Shown here piece after piece: positions 18,640 through 28,053 of a DNA stretch of 64,000 nt. The translations under genes and the position numbers were made by a program. This stretch comes from Lwoffella lincolnii (lineage in GTDB: Bacteria > Pseudomonadota > Gammaproteobacteria > Pseudomonadales > Moraxellaceae), in assembly GCF_002014765.1 (NCBI RefSeq), contig NZ_MUYT01000004.1:248001-312000 (forward strand), written 5' to 3'. The notes beneath the pieces were generated by a model that was given only the letters and a program-made list of their open reading frames with translations, searched no databases and was not told where the DNA came from. The number at the start of each line of letters is the position of its first letter. Positions within the stretch are counted from its first letter, which is position 1.

Positions 18640-20457
18640 ATGGGCAGTCAAATGCGTACTCAATATTGTGGCAATGTCAGCGAAGCGCTTATCGACCAAA
18701 CCATCACCGTGGTGGGTTGGGTACACCGTCGTCGTGACCATGGGGGGGTCATCTTTTTAGACATGCGTGACCGCCATGGTCTTTTACAAGTAGTCATTGA
18801 CCCTGATACCCCAGAGGCCTTTGCCACCGCTGATGCCGCTCGCTCAGAGTATGTTTTACAAATCACAGGACGAGTACGAGGTCGCTATCAAGGGACTGAA
18901 AATCCCAACATGACCAGTGGTAAGGTTGAGCTGTTGGGCAAACAAATCACGGTACTGGCAAAAGCCGAAACGCCACCATTTCCACTCAATGATGACAACT
19001 TAAACGTCTCAGAAGAATTGCGTTTAAAATATCGCTATCTGGACATGCGTCGCCCAGAAATGCAAGAACGCATGATATTTCGTGCTAAAGCCACTTCTGT
19101 CATTCGTCGCTATTTAGATGAACATGGCTTTTTAGATGTCGAAACCCCCATCTTGACCCGTGCCACTCCTGAAGGCGCAAGAGATTATCTTGTACCCAGT
19201 CGCACACGTCAAGGTAACTTTTTTGCTTTACCACAATCGCCACAGTTATTTAAACAATTACTGATGGTGTCGGGCTTTGATAGATATTATCAGATTGCCA
19301 AATGCTTTCGTGATGAAGACTTACGTGCCGACCGCCAACCAGAATTCACCCAAGTGGATATTGAAACGTCATTTTTAACCGATGAAGAAATCATGGACAT
19401 CAACGAAGGCATGATTAAGCATTTATTTAAGACCATGTTAGATGTGGATTTGGGCAAATTCCCACGCATGACCTATGCCGATGCCATGCGTGATTATGCT
19501 TCTGACAAGCCTGACTTACGCATTCCATTAAAGCTGATTGACGTGGCAGATGTGTTACAAGATGTGGACTTCAAAGTCTTTGCAGGTCCTGCCAACGACC
19601 CCAAAGGGCGTGTGGTGGCGTTGCGTGTTCCTAATGGCAATGAGCTGACTCGCAAACAAATTGATGAATACACTAAGTTTGTGGGCATCTATGGGGCAAA
19701 AGGCTTGGCATACATCAAAGTTAATGACATCACCAACATCAATAACGGCGTGGATAAAGAGTCAGGGCTACAATCCCCAATCATCAAAAATATCCATGAC
19801 GATGCCCTAAAAACCATCATCGAACGCACCAACGCCCAAAATGGTGATTTAATTTTCTTTGGGGCAGACAACGCCCGTGTGGTTAATGATGCTTTAGGAG
19901 CATTGCGTGTCAAAGTTGGTCATGACATGAACATGGCAACTTGTGAATGGGCGCCACTGTGGGTGGTGGACTTCCCCATGTTTGAAGAGACAGATGACGG
20001 CAAATGGACATCGATGCACCACCCCTTTACCAAACCTAAGGGCAGTGTGCAAGAACTAAAAGACTCACCCGAGACTGCCCTATCCATCGCTTATGACATG
20101 GTGCTAAATGGCACAGAAATCGGTGGTGGAAGCCTACGCATCAATACCGTCGACATGCAAGAAGCGGTGTTTGAAGCATTGGGCATCAACCAAGCAGAAG
20201 CCGAAGAAAAATTTAGCTTCTTATTAGATGCGTTAAAGTTTGGTGCACCGCCACATGGGGGCATTGCTTTTGGTCTGGATCGTCTAATCATGCTGATGGT
20301 TGGGGCAGGTTCTATCCGTGATGTCATCGCCTTCCCCAAAACCAAAACCGCTGACTGCCCATTAACCCAGGCCCCAGCTGAAGTGGACAACAAGCAGTTG
20401 CGTGATTTGGGTATTCGCTTACGTGAGCAAAAGCAAGAGCTGGCATCAGCGAAATAG
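18640..20457 (+). CDS. aspS: Aspartyl-tRNA synthetase
   Basis: Charges tRNA with aspartate; class II synthetase. The protein starts MGSQMRTQYCGNVSEA, matching the conserved MRTxYCG start of bacterial AspRS. It carries the anticodon-binding OB fold (GWVHRRRDHGGVIFLDMRDRHG), motif 2 (KCFRDEDLRADRQPEFTQ) and motif 3 (GIAFGLDRLIMLM). The bacterial GAD insertion lies between them. AAGG at 18625-18628 is 11 bases before the ATG at 18640, which is why that start was preferred over 18652; the frame is open further up to 18580 without support. At 605 residues it is of normal length. Whether the enzyme is discriminating for Asp versus Asn cannot be decided here. Confidence 0.97.
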   Translation: MGSQMRTQYCGNVSEALIDQTITVVGWVHRRRDHGGVIFLDMRDRHGLLQVVIDPDTPEAFATADAARSEYVLQITGRVRGRYQGTENPNMTSGKVELLGKQITVLAKAETPPFPLNDDNLNVSEELRLKYRYLDMRRPEMQERMIFRAKATSVIRRYLDEHGFLDVETPILTRATPEGARDYLVPSRTRQGNFFALPQSPQLFKQLLMVSGFDRYYQIAKCFRDEDLRADRQPEFTQVDIETSFLTDEEIMDINEGMIKHLFKTMLDVDLGKFPRMTYADAMRDYASDKPDLRIPLKLIDVADVLQDVDFKVFAGPANDPKGRVVALRVPNGNELTRKQIDEYTKFVGIYGAKGLAYIKVNDITNINNGVDKESGLQSPIIKNIHDDALKTIIERTNAQNGDLIFFGADNARVVNDALGALRVKVGHDMNMATCEWAPLWVVDFPMFEETDDGKWTSMHHPFTKPKGSVQELKDSPETALSIAYDMVLNGTEIGGGSLRINTVDMQEAVFEALGINQAEAEEKFSFLLDALKFGAPPHGGIAFGLDRLIMLMVGAGSIRDVIAFPKTKTADCPLTQAPAEVDNKQLRDLGIRLREQKQELASAK

Positions 20458-20487
20458 CCATTATCCCATCTTGCTGACACTGACATC

Positions 20488-21423
20488 ATGAACCCCTATT
20501 CATTGTTTAAATATGTGCCAATGTCCGTATTACGGGCATTGGCACATTTAGTGGCTTGGGGAATGAAGCAATTTCCCAACCTGAAACTGCATCGCACCAT
20601 CAACACCAACCTTTCACTGGCATACCCCAATCTTAGCCCAAAGCAAAAACAAGCCTTGCATCATGCCATCGTTACCAACCAAGCCCTAAGCAGTGTCGAA
20701 TCAATCAAATCTTGGGCAATGCCACCCAACTGGAGCATTCAGCAAATTAAGCAAGTACATGACCCACATATTCTACAAGCAGGATTAAAGAACCCCAATG
20801 GCATGCTTGCCATCGTACCGCACTTAGGCACCTGGGAAATCATGAACGCATGGCTCAATCAATTTGGCTCACCCACCATCATGTACAAACCTGTTAAGGG
20901 AAGACTGAGCAATGAATTTGTGCTACAAGGTCGTCAACGTCTCAATGCCACCTTAGTTCCCACCGATGCCACGGGCGTCAAATCCATCTTTAAAACCCTA
21001 AAACAAGGTGGATTTAGCATTGTGTTACCCGACCATGTACCAGACCCAACTGGCGGAGTGGTTGTGCCATTTTTTGGCATTCCCACGCTATCTAGTACCC
21101 TTGCCCCCAAACTTGCCAGTAAAACAGGTTGTGCCTTGGTGGGACTGGCCTGCATTCGCCGTACTGACGGGAACGGTTTTGATGTGCATTGTTATGAACT
21201 CAACCAACCTGCGCTATACGATAAAGACAGTACCGTCGCAACCACCGCTCTTAATCATGCCATGCAAACCATGATAACCCCTTTATCTGAGCATTATATG
21301 TGGGGTTATCGGCGTTTTAAATATGTCCCAAACATTGATGATGTCTATCAAGCCAACAGCAAACAACTCAATGCCTTGACAAGCAAATTCTCTGACAACA
21401 AATCTGACAACAAAAAAGATTAA
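20488..21423 (+). CDS. LpxL/LpxM-family lipid A late acyltransferase
   Basis: A 311-residue member of the lipid A biosynthesis acyltransferase family, which adds secondary acyl chains to Kdo-lipid IVA at the inner membrane. The acyl-transfer motif H-x4-E is visible in VPHLGTWEIM. The family block ending in LPDHVPDPTGGVVVPFFG and the C-terminal MWGYRRFKYVP are also typical. It opens the envelope-glycan locus and lies 30 bp after aspS. A short 12-bp duplication encodes SDNKSDNK at the C-terminus. Acyl chain and position are not predictable. The next gene starts three bases after the stop. Confidence 0.88.
   Translation: MNPYSLFKYVPMSVLRALAHLVAWGMKQFPNLKLHRTINTNLSLAYPNLSPKQKQALHHAIVTNQALSSVESIKSWAMPPNWSIQQIKQVHDPHILQAGLKNPNGMLAIVPHLGTWEIMNAWLNQFGSPTIMYKPVKGRLSNEFVLQGRQRLNATLVPTDATGVKSIFKTLKQGGFSIVLPDHVPDPTGGVVVPFFGIPTLSSTLAPKLASKTGCALVGLACIRRTDGNGFDVHCYELNQPALYDKDSTVATTALNHAMQTMITPLSEHYMWGYRRFKYVPNIDDVYQANSKQLNALTSKFSDNKSDNKKD
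21391..21414. repeat. 12-bp repeat x2 at the 3' end of the acyltransferase gene
   Basis: Two perfect copies of tctgacaacaaa, encoding SDNK twice just before the stop codon. Confidence 0.85.
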
Positions 21424-21426
21424 ACC

Positions 21427-22185
21427 ATGACCCAAACTCGCTACGTCATCTGTATGAAATGGGGTACAAAATACCCTGCACAATACGTCAACCGACTGTA
21501 CAAGATGGTTAAAAAAAATTTAACCTTACCATTTCAAATGGTGTGCTTAACCGATGATGACCAAGGCATTGACCCAAACATTCACTGCTATCCAATCCCT
21601 GATTTACAATTTGCCAAAAGCATACCCAGTCATCTACCCGAACGTGGTTGGAAAAAACTCACCACATTTAAACCACAGCTTTATGATTTAAAAGGTGTGG
21701 CATTATTTTTAGACGTTGACATCGTCATTGTTGATAACATCGACTGTTTTTTTACCCACAAGGCACAGCATGATGACAGCGTGATGATCATTCGTGATTG
21801 GAAAAAACCTTGGCGAATGGTGGGTAACAGCTCAGTATATCGTTTTGACATTGGGCAAAACACGTATCCTAACTTATTAAGCCACTTTGAACAAAATTTT
21901 GATACCATTCGTCAGCAGTTCCGCCACGAACAAGCATTTTTATCCAATTATCTACAAACACATCATCATTTAGAATATTGGGACAGCCGTTGGTGCGTCA
22001 GCTTTAAATACCAATGCGTACAACCCTTTCCCATCAGTTTTATCAAACCGCCACAACTGCCAGATACAGCAAAAATCGTCATTTTTCATGGAGAGATTAA
22101 TCCACCTGATGCGATTGTCGGTAAAAGTGGCAAATGGTATCGTAAAGTATTGCCAACGCCTTGGATTAAGGATTATTGGCAATGA
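21427..22185 (+). CDS. Putative GT-A fold glycosyltransferase
   Basis: A 252-residue protein without signal peptide. Residues 1-110 look like a nucleotide-sugar-binding fold that ends in ALFLDVDIVIVDNID. The DVD triad is the expected metal/nucleotide-sugar site of GT-A enzymes such as GT8. Later blocks (RFDIGQ, EQAFLSNYL, FHGEINPPDAI) resemble the acceptor half of such enzymes. It is packed three bases after the acyltransferase stop and 15 bases before the phosphoethanolamine transferase gene. This supports a role in LOS core assembly (inference). Donor and linkage are unknown. Confidence 0.7.
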   Translation: MTQTRYVICMKWGTKYPAQYVNRLYKMVKKNLTLPFQMVCLTDDDQGIDPNIHCYPIPDLQFAKSIPSHLPERGWKKLTTFKPQLYDLKGVALFLDVDIVIVDNIDCFFTHKAQHDDSVMIIRDWKKPWRMVGNSSVYRFDIGQNTYPNLLSHFEQNFDTIRQQFRHEQAFLSNYLQTHHHLEYWDSRWCVSFKYQCVQPFPISFIKPPQLPDTAKIVIFHGEINPPDAIVGKSGKWYRKVLPTPWIKDYWQ

Positions 22186-22200
22186 TTAAAAAAAATAGAG

Positions 22201-23790
22201 ATGAAGCTAATAAATATGAAAATCCATCATAATCAACCATTTCAATATTATAATTATCTCATATTCATCGCAACGTTATTATTCGCAACGTTGCTATGTT
22301 GGGGCGTATCAGGTAATCAGCCTCACGTACATGACATCTTACTTATTTGGGTCATTATCAATTTCTTATGGTTAAAACCAATTGTTTTTAAATTATTAAG
22401 CCCACTATTTTTAGCGTGGATATTGTTTTTTCCGATTGGTTTACAATATGGCTATCCAACCTCGGCTATGATTTTTTCTGCCTTGGAAACTAACCGCAAT
22501 GAAGTAACGGAATTTTTTGACCCATTTACATTATGGATTTATCTTGGTATTATCATTTTAACACTCATCATACTTTTTTTAACAAAAAAAATTAGAGCAA
22601 CACATAAACAGCGTCAATTTTTTTATTGGTTTTCTATCATTTTAATCTTAGTATTTATTGGCAGTATCATACCAATCAAGCATTCATATTTTAAATGGCA
22701 TTTTTCTAAAATCCTAAATCTTATTCCCTATACCACCACAAGTTATCATATTTATAAAAATTATCAAAATAATCTGCAAGAACTTTCTAAAAAACCAATT
22801 GACTGGAAAGTATCTGCTTATGTGCCAAAATATAAAAATCATGTGTTTGTCTTGGGTGAAAGTATGTCTAAATACTATATGTCTTCATATGGTTATCCTG
22901 TCAAAACCACACCTTTTTTAGATAATGTCAACGGAATTAAATACAATCAATTTATTTCACCAGCAGGTCATACAACCACATCAGTGCCACGACTTTTAAC
23001 CATTCCCAACCCACAAAAAGTGGAATTTCAAAACAGTATTTTTTCCTTAGCAAACCAAGTTGGTATTGAAACTTATTGGATTTCTAATCAAGATCATGTG
23101 GGTGTATTTGATAATGAAGTTTCATATATTGCTAATCAAGCCAATCACTTGTATTTTTATGGAGACCACGCTCCAACCAAGACTCACCGATTTGATCATG
23201 AAATGTTAGCAGAAATAGAAAAAGCGATAAACTCTCCATCAGACAAGCCCAAATTCATTGCCATACATCTTATGGGTTCACACCCTCGTTTTGTTAAACG
23301 CTTAGATAATAAACGCCCACGTTTTTATTTTGATAATGACGATTTGGCAGATTATTTAAGCACCATCTACCAAACTGATATGTTTTTAAAAGAAATTTAT
23401 CAACTATTACATACTGCCAATAAAAACAACAACCAACCATTTAGTATGGTTTATACATCTGACCATGGCTTACACCAAACCAAACTCAAACATGATGACA
23501 CACAATTTACTTTACGCACACCATTGTTTAAATTATCCAGTGATGACAGCGAACGTATAGAGAATAATACACCACAAGCAGGCCATGGCTTTGTCTGGTT
23601 TTTAGCTGATTGGTTAGGCATTAAAACACATAATCAAACACGTAATACTTTTTTATCAAGAACCGAACAAGAAAACCCAGATGACATACCCATATTTTTT
23701 GAGCATACCCAAGCATATGGTAATCTAACGCCTTTTGATGGGCAATTACTGATGCCAAAAGCTGATGAGATACAGGCATCTCCAAAATGA
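22201..23790 (+). CDS. Phosphoethanolamine transferase, EptA/CptA-like
   Basis: A 529-residue inner-membrane enzyme that moves phosphoethanolamine from phosphatidylethanolamine to LOS (family knowledge). The N-terminal third has about five hydrophobic segments. The periplasmic sulfatase-fold domain begins near residue 215 with VFVLGESMSKYYMSSYGY. It continues with AGHTTTSVPRLL (nucleophile Thr region) and metal-binding residues in HLMGSHPR, YTSDHGLH and GHGFVW. The coding sequence is clearly more AT-rich than the flanking genes, suggesting separate origin. An alternative ATG lies at 22216. Its stop overlaps the next start as ATGA. Confidence 0.88.
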   Translation: MKLINMKIHHNQPFQYYNYLIFIATLLFATLLCWGVSGNQPHVHDILLIWVIINFLWLKPIVFKLLSPLFLAWILFFPIGLQYGYPTSAMIFSALETNRNEVTEFFDPFTLWIYLGIIILTLIILFLTKKIRATHKQRQFFYWFSIILILVFIGSIIPIKHSYFKWHFSKILNLIPYTTTSYHIYKNYQNNLQELSKKPIDWKVSAYVPKYKNHVFVLGESMSKYYMSSYGYPVKTTPFLDNVNGIKYNQFISPAGHTTTSVPRLLTIPNPQKVEFQNSIFSLANQVGIETYWISNQDHVGVFDNEVSYIANQANHLYFYGDHAPTKTHRFDHEMLAEIEKAINSPSDKPKFIAIHLMGSHPRFVKRLDNKRPRFYFDNDDLADYLSTIYQTDMFLKEIYQLLHTANKNNNQPFSMVYTSDHGLHQTKLKHDDTQFTLRTPLFKLSSDDSERIENNTPQAGHGFVWFLADWLGIKTHNQTRNTFLSRTEQENPDDIPIFFEHTQAYGNLTPFDGQLLMPKADEIQASPK

Positions 23791-25382
23791 AACAATCATC
23801 AAATTATACGATATCTGTCGTGATGATTGTCAAAAACGAAGCTGACAATCTTAAGGTTTCTTTACCTGCCATTGCCGATTGGGTAGATGAAATCATCATT
23901 TTAGACAGCGGTAGTACCGATGATGGTCAAAAAATTGCCCAAAGTCATGGGGTAAAATGGCATGTCAATACCGATTGGCAAGGCTTTGGCAAACAGCGAC
24001 AGCTTGCCCAAGCTTATGCCATAGGCGACTGGATTTTGGCATTGGACGCTGATGAAGTGGTGACGCCACAGCTCAAAAACAGCATTTTAAAGGTCATCAA
24101 AAACCCCCCTACCGATACGGTTTATGGCATCAAACGGCTTGATTTTGTCTTTGGGCATCAAATTGATAATGCCTTATGGGGGGTTAAGGCCCATTGGCGA
24201 CTGTATCCCAAAAAGTTTCAATATGACAATAACCTAGTGCATGAGTCTGTGATATTAAATGACGCAACAACCAAAAAATTAAGCGGTTTTTTACACCACC
24301 ACACCGCCCCCACGCCGCTGTTTTGGCTAAATAAACGCTTAGATTATGCCAAAGCATGGGCAGATGACAGGCACGCTCAAGGCAAAAAGGGTAAATTTTA
24401 TAAAGTTGTGGTTAATCCTTTATGGGCATTTATTAAACAATACCTGCTTGACGGTCGATTCTTACAAGGTCGTTATGGGCTGATTTATTCATTATTTTTT
24501 ACCCAATATACATTTAATAAATATGCTTGTCTGTATGATTTAACCCACAACCAAGCCGAACACGCTTTTTTACATTCTGTGGCGATGGCACAAAACTTAA
24601 AACCCATTGATGTTTCACAAAAAAAATCCACGCTGTCATTGGTGATGATTTGTAAAAATGAAAGTAAACACCTAAAAGCATGTCTAGAGACGGTGCATGA
24701 TATCGTTGATGAAATCATTGTGTTAGACAGTGGCAGTACTGATAACACTCGCCAAATCGCCGAAAGTCATGGGGCAAAATGGCATGTCAATACCGATTGG
24801 CAAGGCTTTGGCAAACAGCGACAGCTTGCCCAAGCTTATGCCACAGGCGATTATGTGCTTGTACTTGATGCGGATGAACGCCTTGACCAACCCTTGCGAC
24901 AAGCCATTACCGATGTGCTTAAAAAGCCTGTGCAACGTGATAAGGTTTATGCGTTTGCTCGGGTCAATTATTTTTGTGGCATTCCCACCCATTTAAATGG
25001 TTGGTATCGAGATTGGGAAAATCGCCTTTATCCCAGCCATCTGGGCTATAATGATTTGGAGGTGCATGAATCGGTTGATACCCAAGATGCTCAAATCGTC
25101 AAACTAAACGGTTTGCAACACCATCACACCAACGATGATTTGTATCATTATCTTGTCAAACGCATTCGCTATGCCAATGATTGGGCCATAGATAACCACC
25201 AGCAAGGCAAGCACGGCTCTTTATTGACAGCAGGGTTGCGAAGTGTGTTTTCATTCATTCGAGAATATTGGCTACGTGGACAATTTTTAGCAGGGCGTTA
25301 TGGGTGGATGGCTTCAGTGGTGTTGATGTTTTATACCTTGGATAAATATGTATTATTATGGATTTATCATCATCAAAAATGA
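23787..25382 (+). CDS. Two-domain GT2 glycosyltransferase (tandem WaaE/KdtX-like)
   Basis: A 531-residue protein made of two full copies of one GT2 glycosyltransferase. Copy 1 (about 7-265) has VVMIVKNEADNL, ILDSGSTDDG, WQGFGKQRQLAQAYA and LALDADEV. Copy 2 (about 281-531) repeats VMICKNESKHL, VLDSGSTDNT, the identical WQGFGKQRQLAQAYA and LVLDADER. The DxD of each copy is intact, so both may be active. This resembles LOS core beta-glucosyltransferases; Moraxella catarrhalis Lgt3 is described as a two-domain glucosyltransferase and this may be its counterpart (not verified). A perfect 68-bp repeat links the halves, and an A8 run lies in the interdomain linker. The start overlaps the preceding stop (ATGA). 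Confidence 0.88.
   Translation: MKQSSNYTISVVMIVKNEADNLKVSLPAIADWVDEIIILDSGSTDDGQKIAQSHGVKWHVNTDWQGFGKQRQLAQAYAIGDWILALDADEVVTPQLKNSILKVIKNPPTDTVYGIKRLDFVFGHQIDNALWGVKAHWRLYPKKFQYDNNLVHESVILNDATTKKLSGFLHHHTAPTPLFWLNKRLDYAKAWADDRHAQGKKGKFYKVVVNPLWAFIKQYLLDGRFLQGRYGLIYSLFFTQYTFNKYACLYDLTHNQAEHAFLHSVAMAQNLKPIDVSQKKSTLSLVMICKNESKHLKACLETVHDIVDEIIVLDSGSTDNTRQIAESHGAKWHVNTDWQGFGKQRQLAQAYATGDYVLVLDADERLDQPLRQAITDVLKKPVQRDKVYAFARVNYFCGIPTHLNGWYRDWENRLYPSHLGYNDLEVHESVDTQDAQIVKLNGLQHHHTNDDLYHYLVKRIRYANDWAIDNHQQGKHGSLLTAGLRSVFSFIREYWLRGQFLAGRYGWMASVVLMFYTLDKYVLLWIYHHQK
23954..24021 (+). repeat. 68-bp direct repeat, copy 1
   Basis: Identical over 68 bp to 24776-24843; it encodes the WHVNTDWQGFGKQRQ part of GT2 copy 1. 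The distance between the copies is 822 bp, exactly 274 codons. Confidence 0.97.
24776..24843 (+). repeat. 68-bp direct repeat, copy 2
   Basis: Second copy of the 68-bp identity, in GT2 copy 2. Flanking sequence diverges at once on both sides (T/C changes at each edge), so the identity looks like a gene-conversion patch within an older duplication. Confidence 0.97.
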
Positions 25383-25399
25383 CAGTCAATGACAGTCAA
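25380..25399. repeat. 10-bp repeat x2 starting at the GT2 stop codon
   Basis: Two copies of tgacagtcaa in tandem; the first three bases of copy 1 are the TGA stop of the two-domain glycosyltransferase gene. Confidence 0.8.
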
Positions 25400-25427
25400 T
25401 AATTATCAATGACTTTTGGAATGTATC

Positions 25428-26180
25428 ATGCCACCCAGAAAAAAATCTCGTCTTGAACAATGGTTTTCGTTTAGCCGCCATCAACGCCGTTTTGGGGCAA
25501 GCCAGCTCTATGACACCCTCACCGACATTGATATTAACGAACTAAAATCCACCATCATCAACGGCCAAGACAAAACTTATACTTTCGGTTCTGCCAAAAA
25601 TTTGCACGAACATATCGACAATTTACGCCATGAGTTTATCGGTGAGCCTAAAATCAATCATTATCATGCCACGCTGATTGTACTGATTCGCCGTGACATT
25701 GATGTGGTGGATAATTATGAGAAATTCAAAGCCTTATGGTTAAGCGAAAAGGACTTTTTATTAAAATCATTAAACACACGCTGGTTGATTTCTGCATGTG
25801 ATACTTTTATTGATTGTGATGATGATTTTGGCTTAAGAGCATTGTTGATGAACGCTGTGATGCTTATCAATACCATAAAATCTTACGAAACCGAACGGCT
25901 TCTTTGCCAAGTGAATGGCACAGATTTAACAGAAAACGAACACATCAAACAAACCCTACAAACCAAACGAGTGGCGTTATTTGATGGCATATCTGCCATG
26001 GCAGTTGGAACAGATGACACGCTAAGAAACATGCGATGGAGACTGGACAAACTGTGCGATGAACATGAGTTGGGACAAATCGTCATTGACGTGTTTGAGC
26101 GGTTGCAATTAGACAGCAACAATAACATATATAGCCGTGCAAAAAATCGCCATACCCGTGAACGCACACGTTGGTGGTGA
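25428..26180 (+). CDS. Unrecognised protein of the LOS locus, 250 aa
   Basis: I do not recognise this protein. It is hydrophilic, with no signal peptide or membrane segment. The N-terminus is basic (PPRKKSRLEQWFSFSRHQRRFG) and the C-terminus is basic and aromatic (KNRHTRERTRWW). The middle is acidic and probably helical. GGA at 25418-25420 supports the ATG at 25428; a TTG 12 bases upstream is also in frame. It lies between two glycosyltransferase genes, three bases before the next start, so it is probably cotranscribed and could act on or regulate the same glycan. That is inference from position only. Confidence 0.75.
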   Translation: MPPRKKSRLEQWFSFSRHQRRFGASQLYDTLTDIDINELKSTIINGQDKTYTFGSAKNLHEHIDNLRHEFIGEPKINHYHATLIVLIRRDIDVVDNYEKFKALWLSEKDFLLKSLNTRWLISACDTFIDCDDDFGLRALLMNAVMLINTIKSYETERLLCQVNGTDLTENEHIKQTLQTKRVALFDGISAMAVGTDDTLRNMRWRLDKLCDEHELGQIVIDVFERLQLDSNNNIYSRAKNRHTRERTRWW

Positions 26181-26183
26181 CCC

Positions 26184-27218
26184 ATGCCAAACAATGTCAT
26201 GTTAGATGTCCAGACTTTTAACACCTTGGTTGAACCAAATGACTTGCCAAGCCAAGATTGGCAAGCGTTAAAATTTGCCCAACATGCCACACCACGTTCG
26301 CATTTTTTATGCTATGTGGTTTATGGTGATGACGAAATGTATTATGATGGTGTTAAACTGAGTATTTTGAGCTTTTTTGCTCAGATTGATGGGCATGAGC
26401 GCCCCACCGTCATTGTGCTGTCTGAACGCCCTGATTTTTTTGCCAGCTGGCAACAACAAACTGACTTAGAGTTGATTAACTTAACCCTATCGGATAAATT
26501 ATTTCACATAGCCACACAGGATAATTATTACTACCGCCTAAAAACCTTAGGGCTTGCCCATATCATGGCGCTGCTCATCAAGCATCACATTGCTGATAAT
26601 CATAGCAAGTTTTTATTTTTTGACAGCGATACCTATTTTTTAACCAATCCCATGCCTTTATATGACAAGATTGATGATAAACATGTGGTCATGTACAAAA
26701 AAGAGTCTGCAATTTTTACTCATAAAAAATATCGCAATTATCTTTATGGTGAAGCGAATAAAGCAGGCATCAACGGCTTAAAAGGCAAGGACATCAGTCA
26801 CATCAACCCAGCAGACGGCTCACCGCTCATCTACCGCTTACAAGACCATGCAACCATGTACAGTTCACTCATCATGGGCGTAAAAAGTCATGCCGTTATT
26901 TATTTATTACAAGCTTGCAACTTGATGTATCCCATCAGGGCCTTGACCAATGCTCGCACTGTTGAACAGTTCTGTTTTGCTGAAATTTTCAAACAGCATT
27001 ACACAATCATCGAAGGCAAAGAGTTCGTGCGTCATTTTTCTCGCAGACGACAAAAAGCTTATGTGGAGAGCCAAATGATGCCATTTTGGCAACAGTTTGA
27101 TGACAGTGATTTTGCCGTTCAATGTGCAAACATTCATGCCATCAATTTTCAACGACCGTTTTGGCTGACGCTTGCCCAAGCCATTAAGCGTATTTTTAAA
27201 CCAGAACCGATACGATGA
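26184..27218 (+). CDS. Putative glycosyltransferase with DxD motif
   Basis: A 344-residue soluble protein. FLFFDSDTYFLTNP (about 146-159) is a typical GT-A DxD region. The upstream half contains a likely nucleotide-sugar-binding fold (SHFLCYVVYGDDEMYYDGVKLSILSF) and a LAHIMALLI segment. The second half has no motif I can name. No signal peptide is seen; a cytoplasmic face role in LOS assembly is likely. It follows the unrecognised gene by three bases. The family could be GT8-like; donor and acceptor are unknown. Confidence 0.68.
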   Translation: MPNNVMLDVQTFNTLVEPNDLPSQDWQALKFAQHATPRSHFLCYVVYGDDEMYYDGVKLSILSFFAQIDGHERPTVIVLSERPDFFASWQQQTDLELINLTLSDKLFHIATQDNYYYRLKTLGLAHIMALLIKHHIADNHSKFLFFDSDTYFLTNPMPLYDKIDDKHVVMYKKESAIFTHKKYRNYLYGEANKAGINGLKGKDISHINPADGSPLIYRLQDHATMYSSLIMGVKSHAVIYLLQACNLMYPIRALTNARTVEQFCFAEIFKQHYTIIEGKEFVRHFSRRRQKAYVESQMMPFWQQFDDSDFAVQCANIHAINFQRPFWLTLAQAIKRIFKPEPIR

Positions 27219-27282
27219 CCAACCACATAAAAACAATCTTGCAAAACAACTTTATAAAACAATCTCATAAGAAACCATCATC

Positions 27283-28053
27283 ATGCAAAAAATCCCAATT
27301 TTAATGTATCACAGCATCTCTCACCCCATCAAAAATGCTCCGTTTAAGTGCTTGCACTTGCCACCCAAACGGTTTGCTCTACAAATGAAAATACTCAAAT
27401 TGCTTGGTTATCAAGGCTTATCCATGTATGAACTCACCCCTTATCTAAAAGGTGAAAAACAGGGCAAAGTCATCGGCATTACCTTTGATGACGGTTATCG
27501 CAACAACCTAACGCAGGCCTTACCGATTTTACAACGCCATGGATTTACAGCCACCTGCTATGTGGTGAGCGGACACATTGGCGGCCATAATCAATGGGAC
27601 GAAGCCAAAGGCATTCCCAAAAATCTACTCATGTCAGATGCTGAGCTTAAACAGTGGCTAAATGCAGGCATGGAAGTGGGCGTACATACACACAGTCATA
27701 TCAGCCTAATCGATGTTGACGATGCCACCGCAGAACAAGAAATCACACACAGCAAACAATTTTTAGAAGAGTTGCTTGGCGTACCGATGAGACATTTTTG
27801 TTATCCATACGGTAAATTTCACTCAAGCCATGTGGCGATGTTAAAACAACAAAGGTTTGATACCGCCACCGCCATGTATCGTGGCAGAACAGAAGTACCC
27901 CAAGGAGGATTAACCAGCGATGAATTACTGACTTTGCCAAGAGTGACGGTAAACAACAACTGCTATCCACACATTTTTTTGGCAAAGTTGCTCACCAATT
28001 ATGAAGATAAAAAAGGGGCAAAGTTGCGGTTGCAACAAACAAATATCAATTAA
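27283..28053 (+). CDS. Polysaccharide deacetylase (NodB domain)
   Basis: A 256-residue carbohydrate esterase 4 family protein. The catalytic motifs are clear: ITFDDGY (first Asp and metal-binding Asp), VGVHTHSHISL (metal-binding His pair), and FCYPYGK. No signal peptide is visible, so it probably acts in the cytoplasm or at the inner membrane on an N-acetylated lipid-linked sugar rather than on exported peptidoglycan. That is inference. It is the last gene of the plus-strand run and its TAA overlaps the convergent GT4 stop (28050-28053). Confidence 0.9.
   Translation: MQKIPILMYHSISHPIKNAPFKCLHLPPKRFALQMKILKLLGYQGLSMYELTPYLKGEKQGKVIGITFDDGYRNNLTQALPILQRHGFTATCYVVSGHIGGHNQWDEAKGIPKNLLMSDAELKQWLNAGMEVGVHTHSHISLIDVDDATAEQEITHSKQFLEELLGVPMRHFCYPYGKFHSSHVAMLKQQRFDTATAMYRGRTEVPQGGLTSDELLTLPRVTVNNNCYPHIFLAKLLTNYEDKKGAKLRLQQTNIN

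Noticed and set aside
18750..18757. G7 run in aspS as a phase-variable tract
   Set aside because: aspS is essential, the run is short, and the coding frame is intact; switching is implausible.
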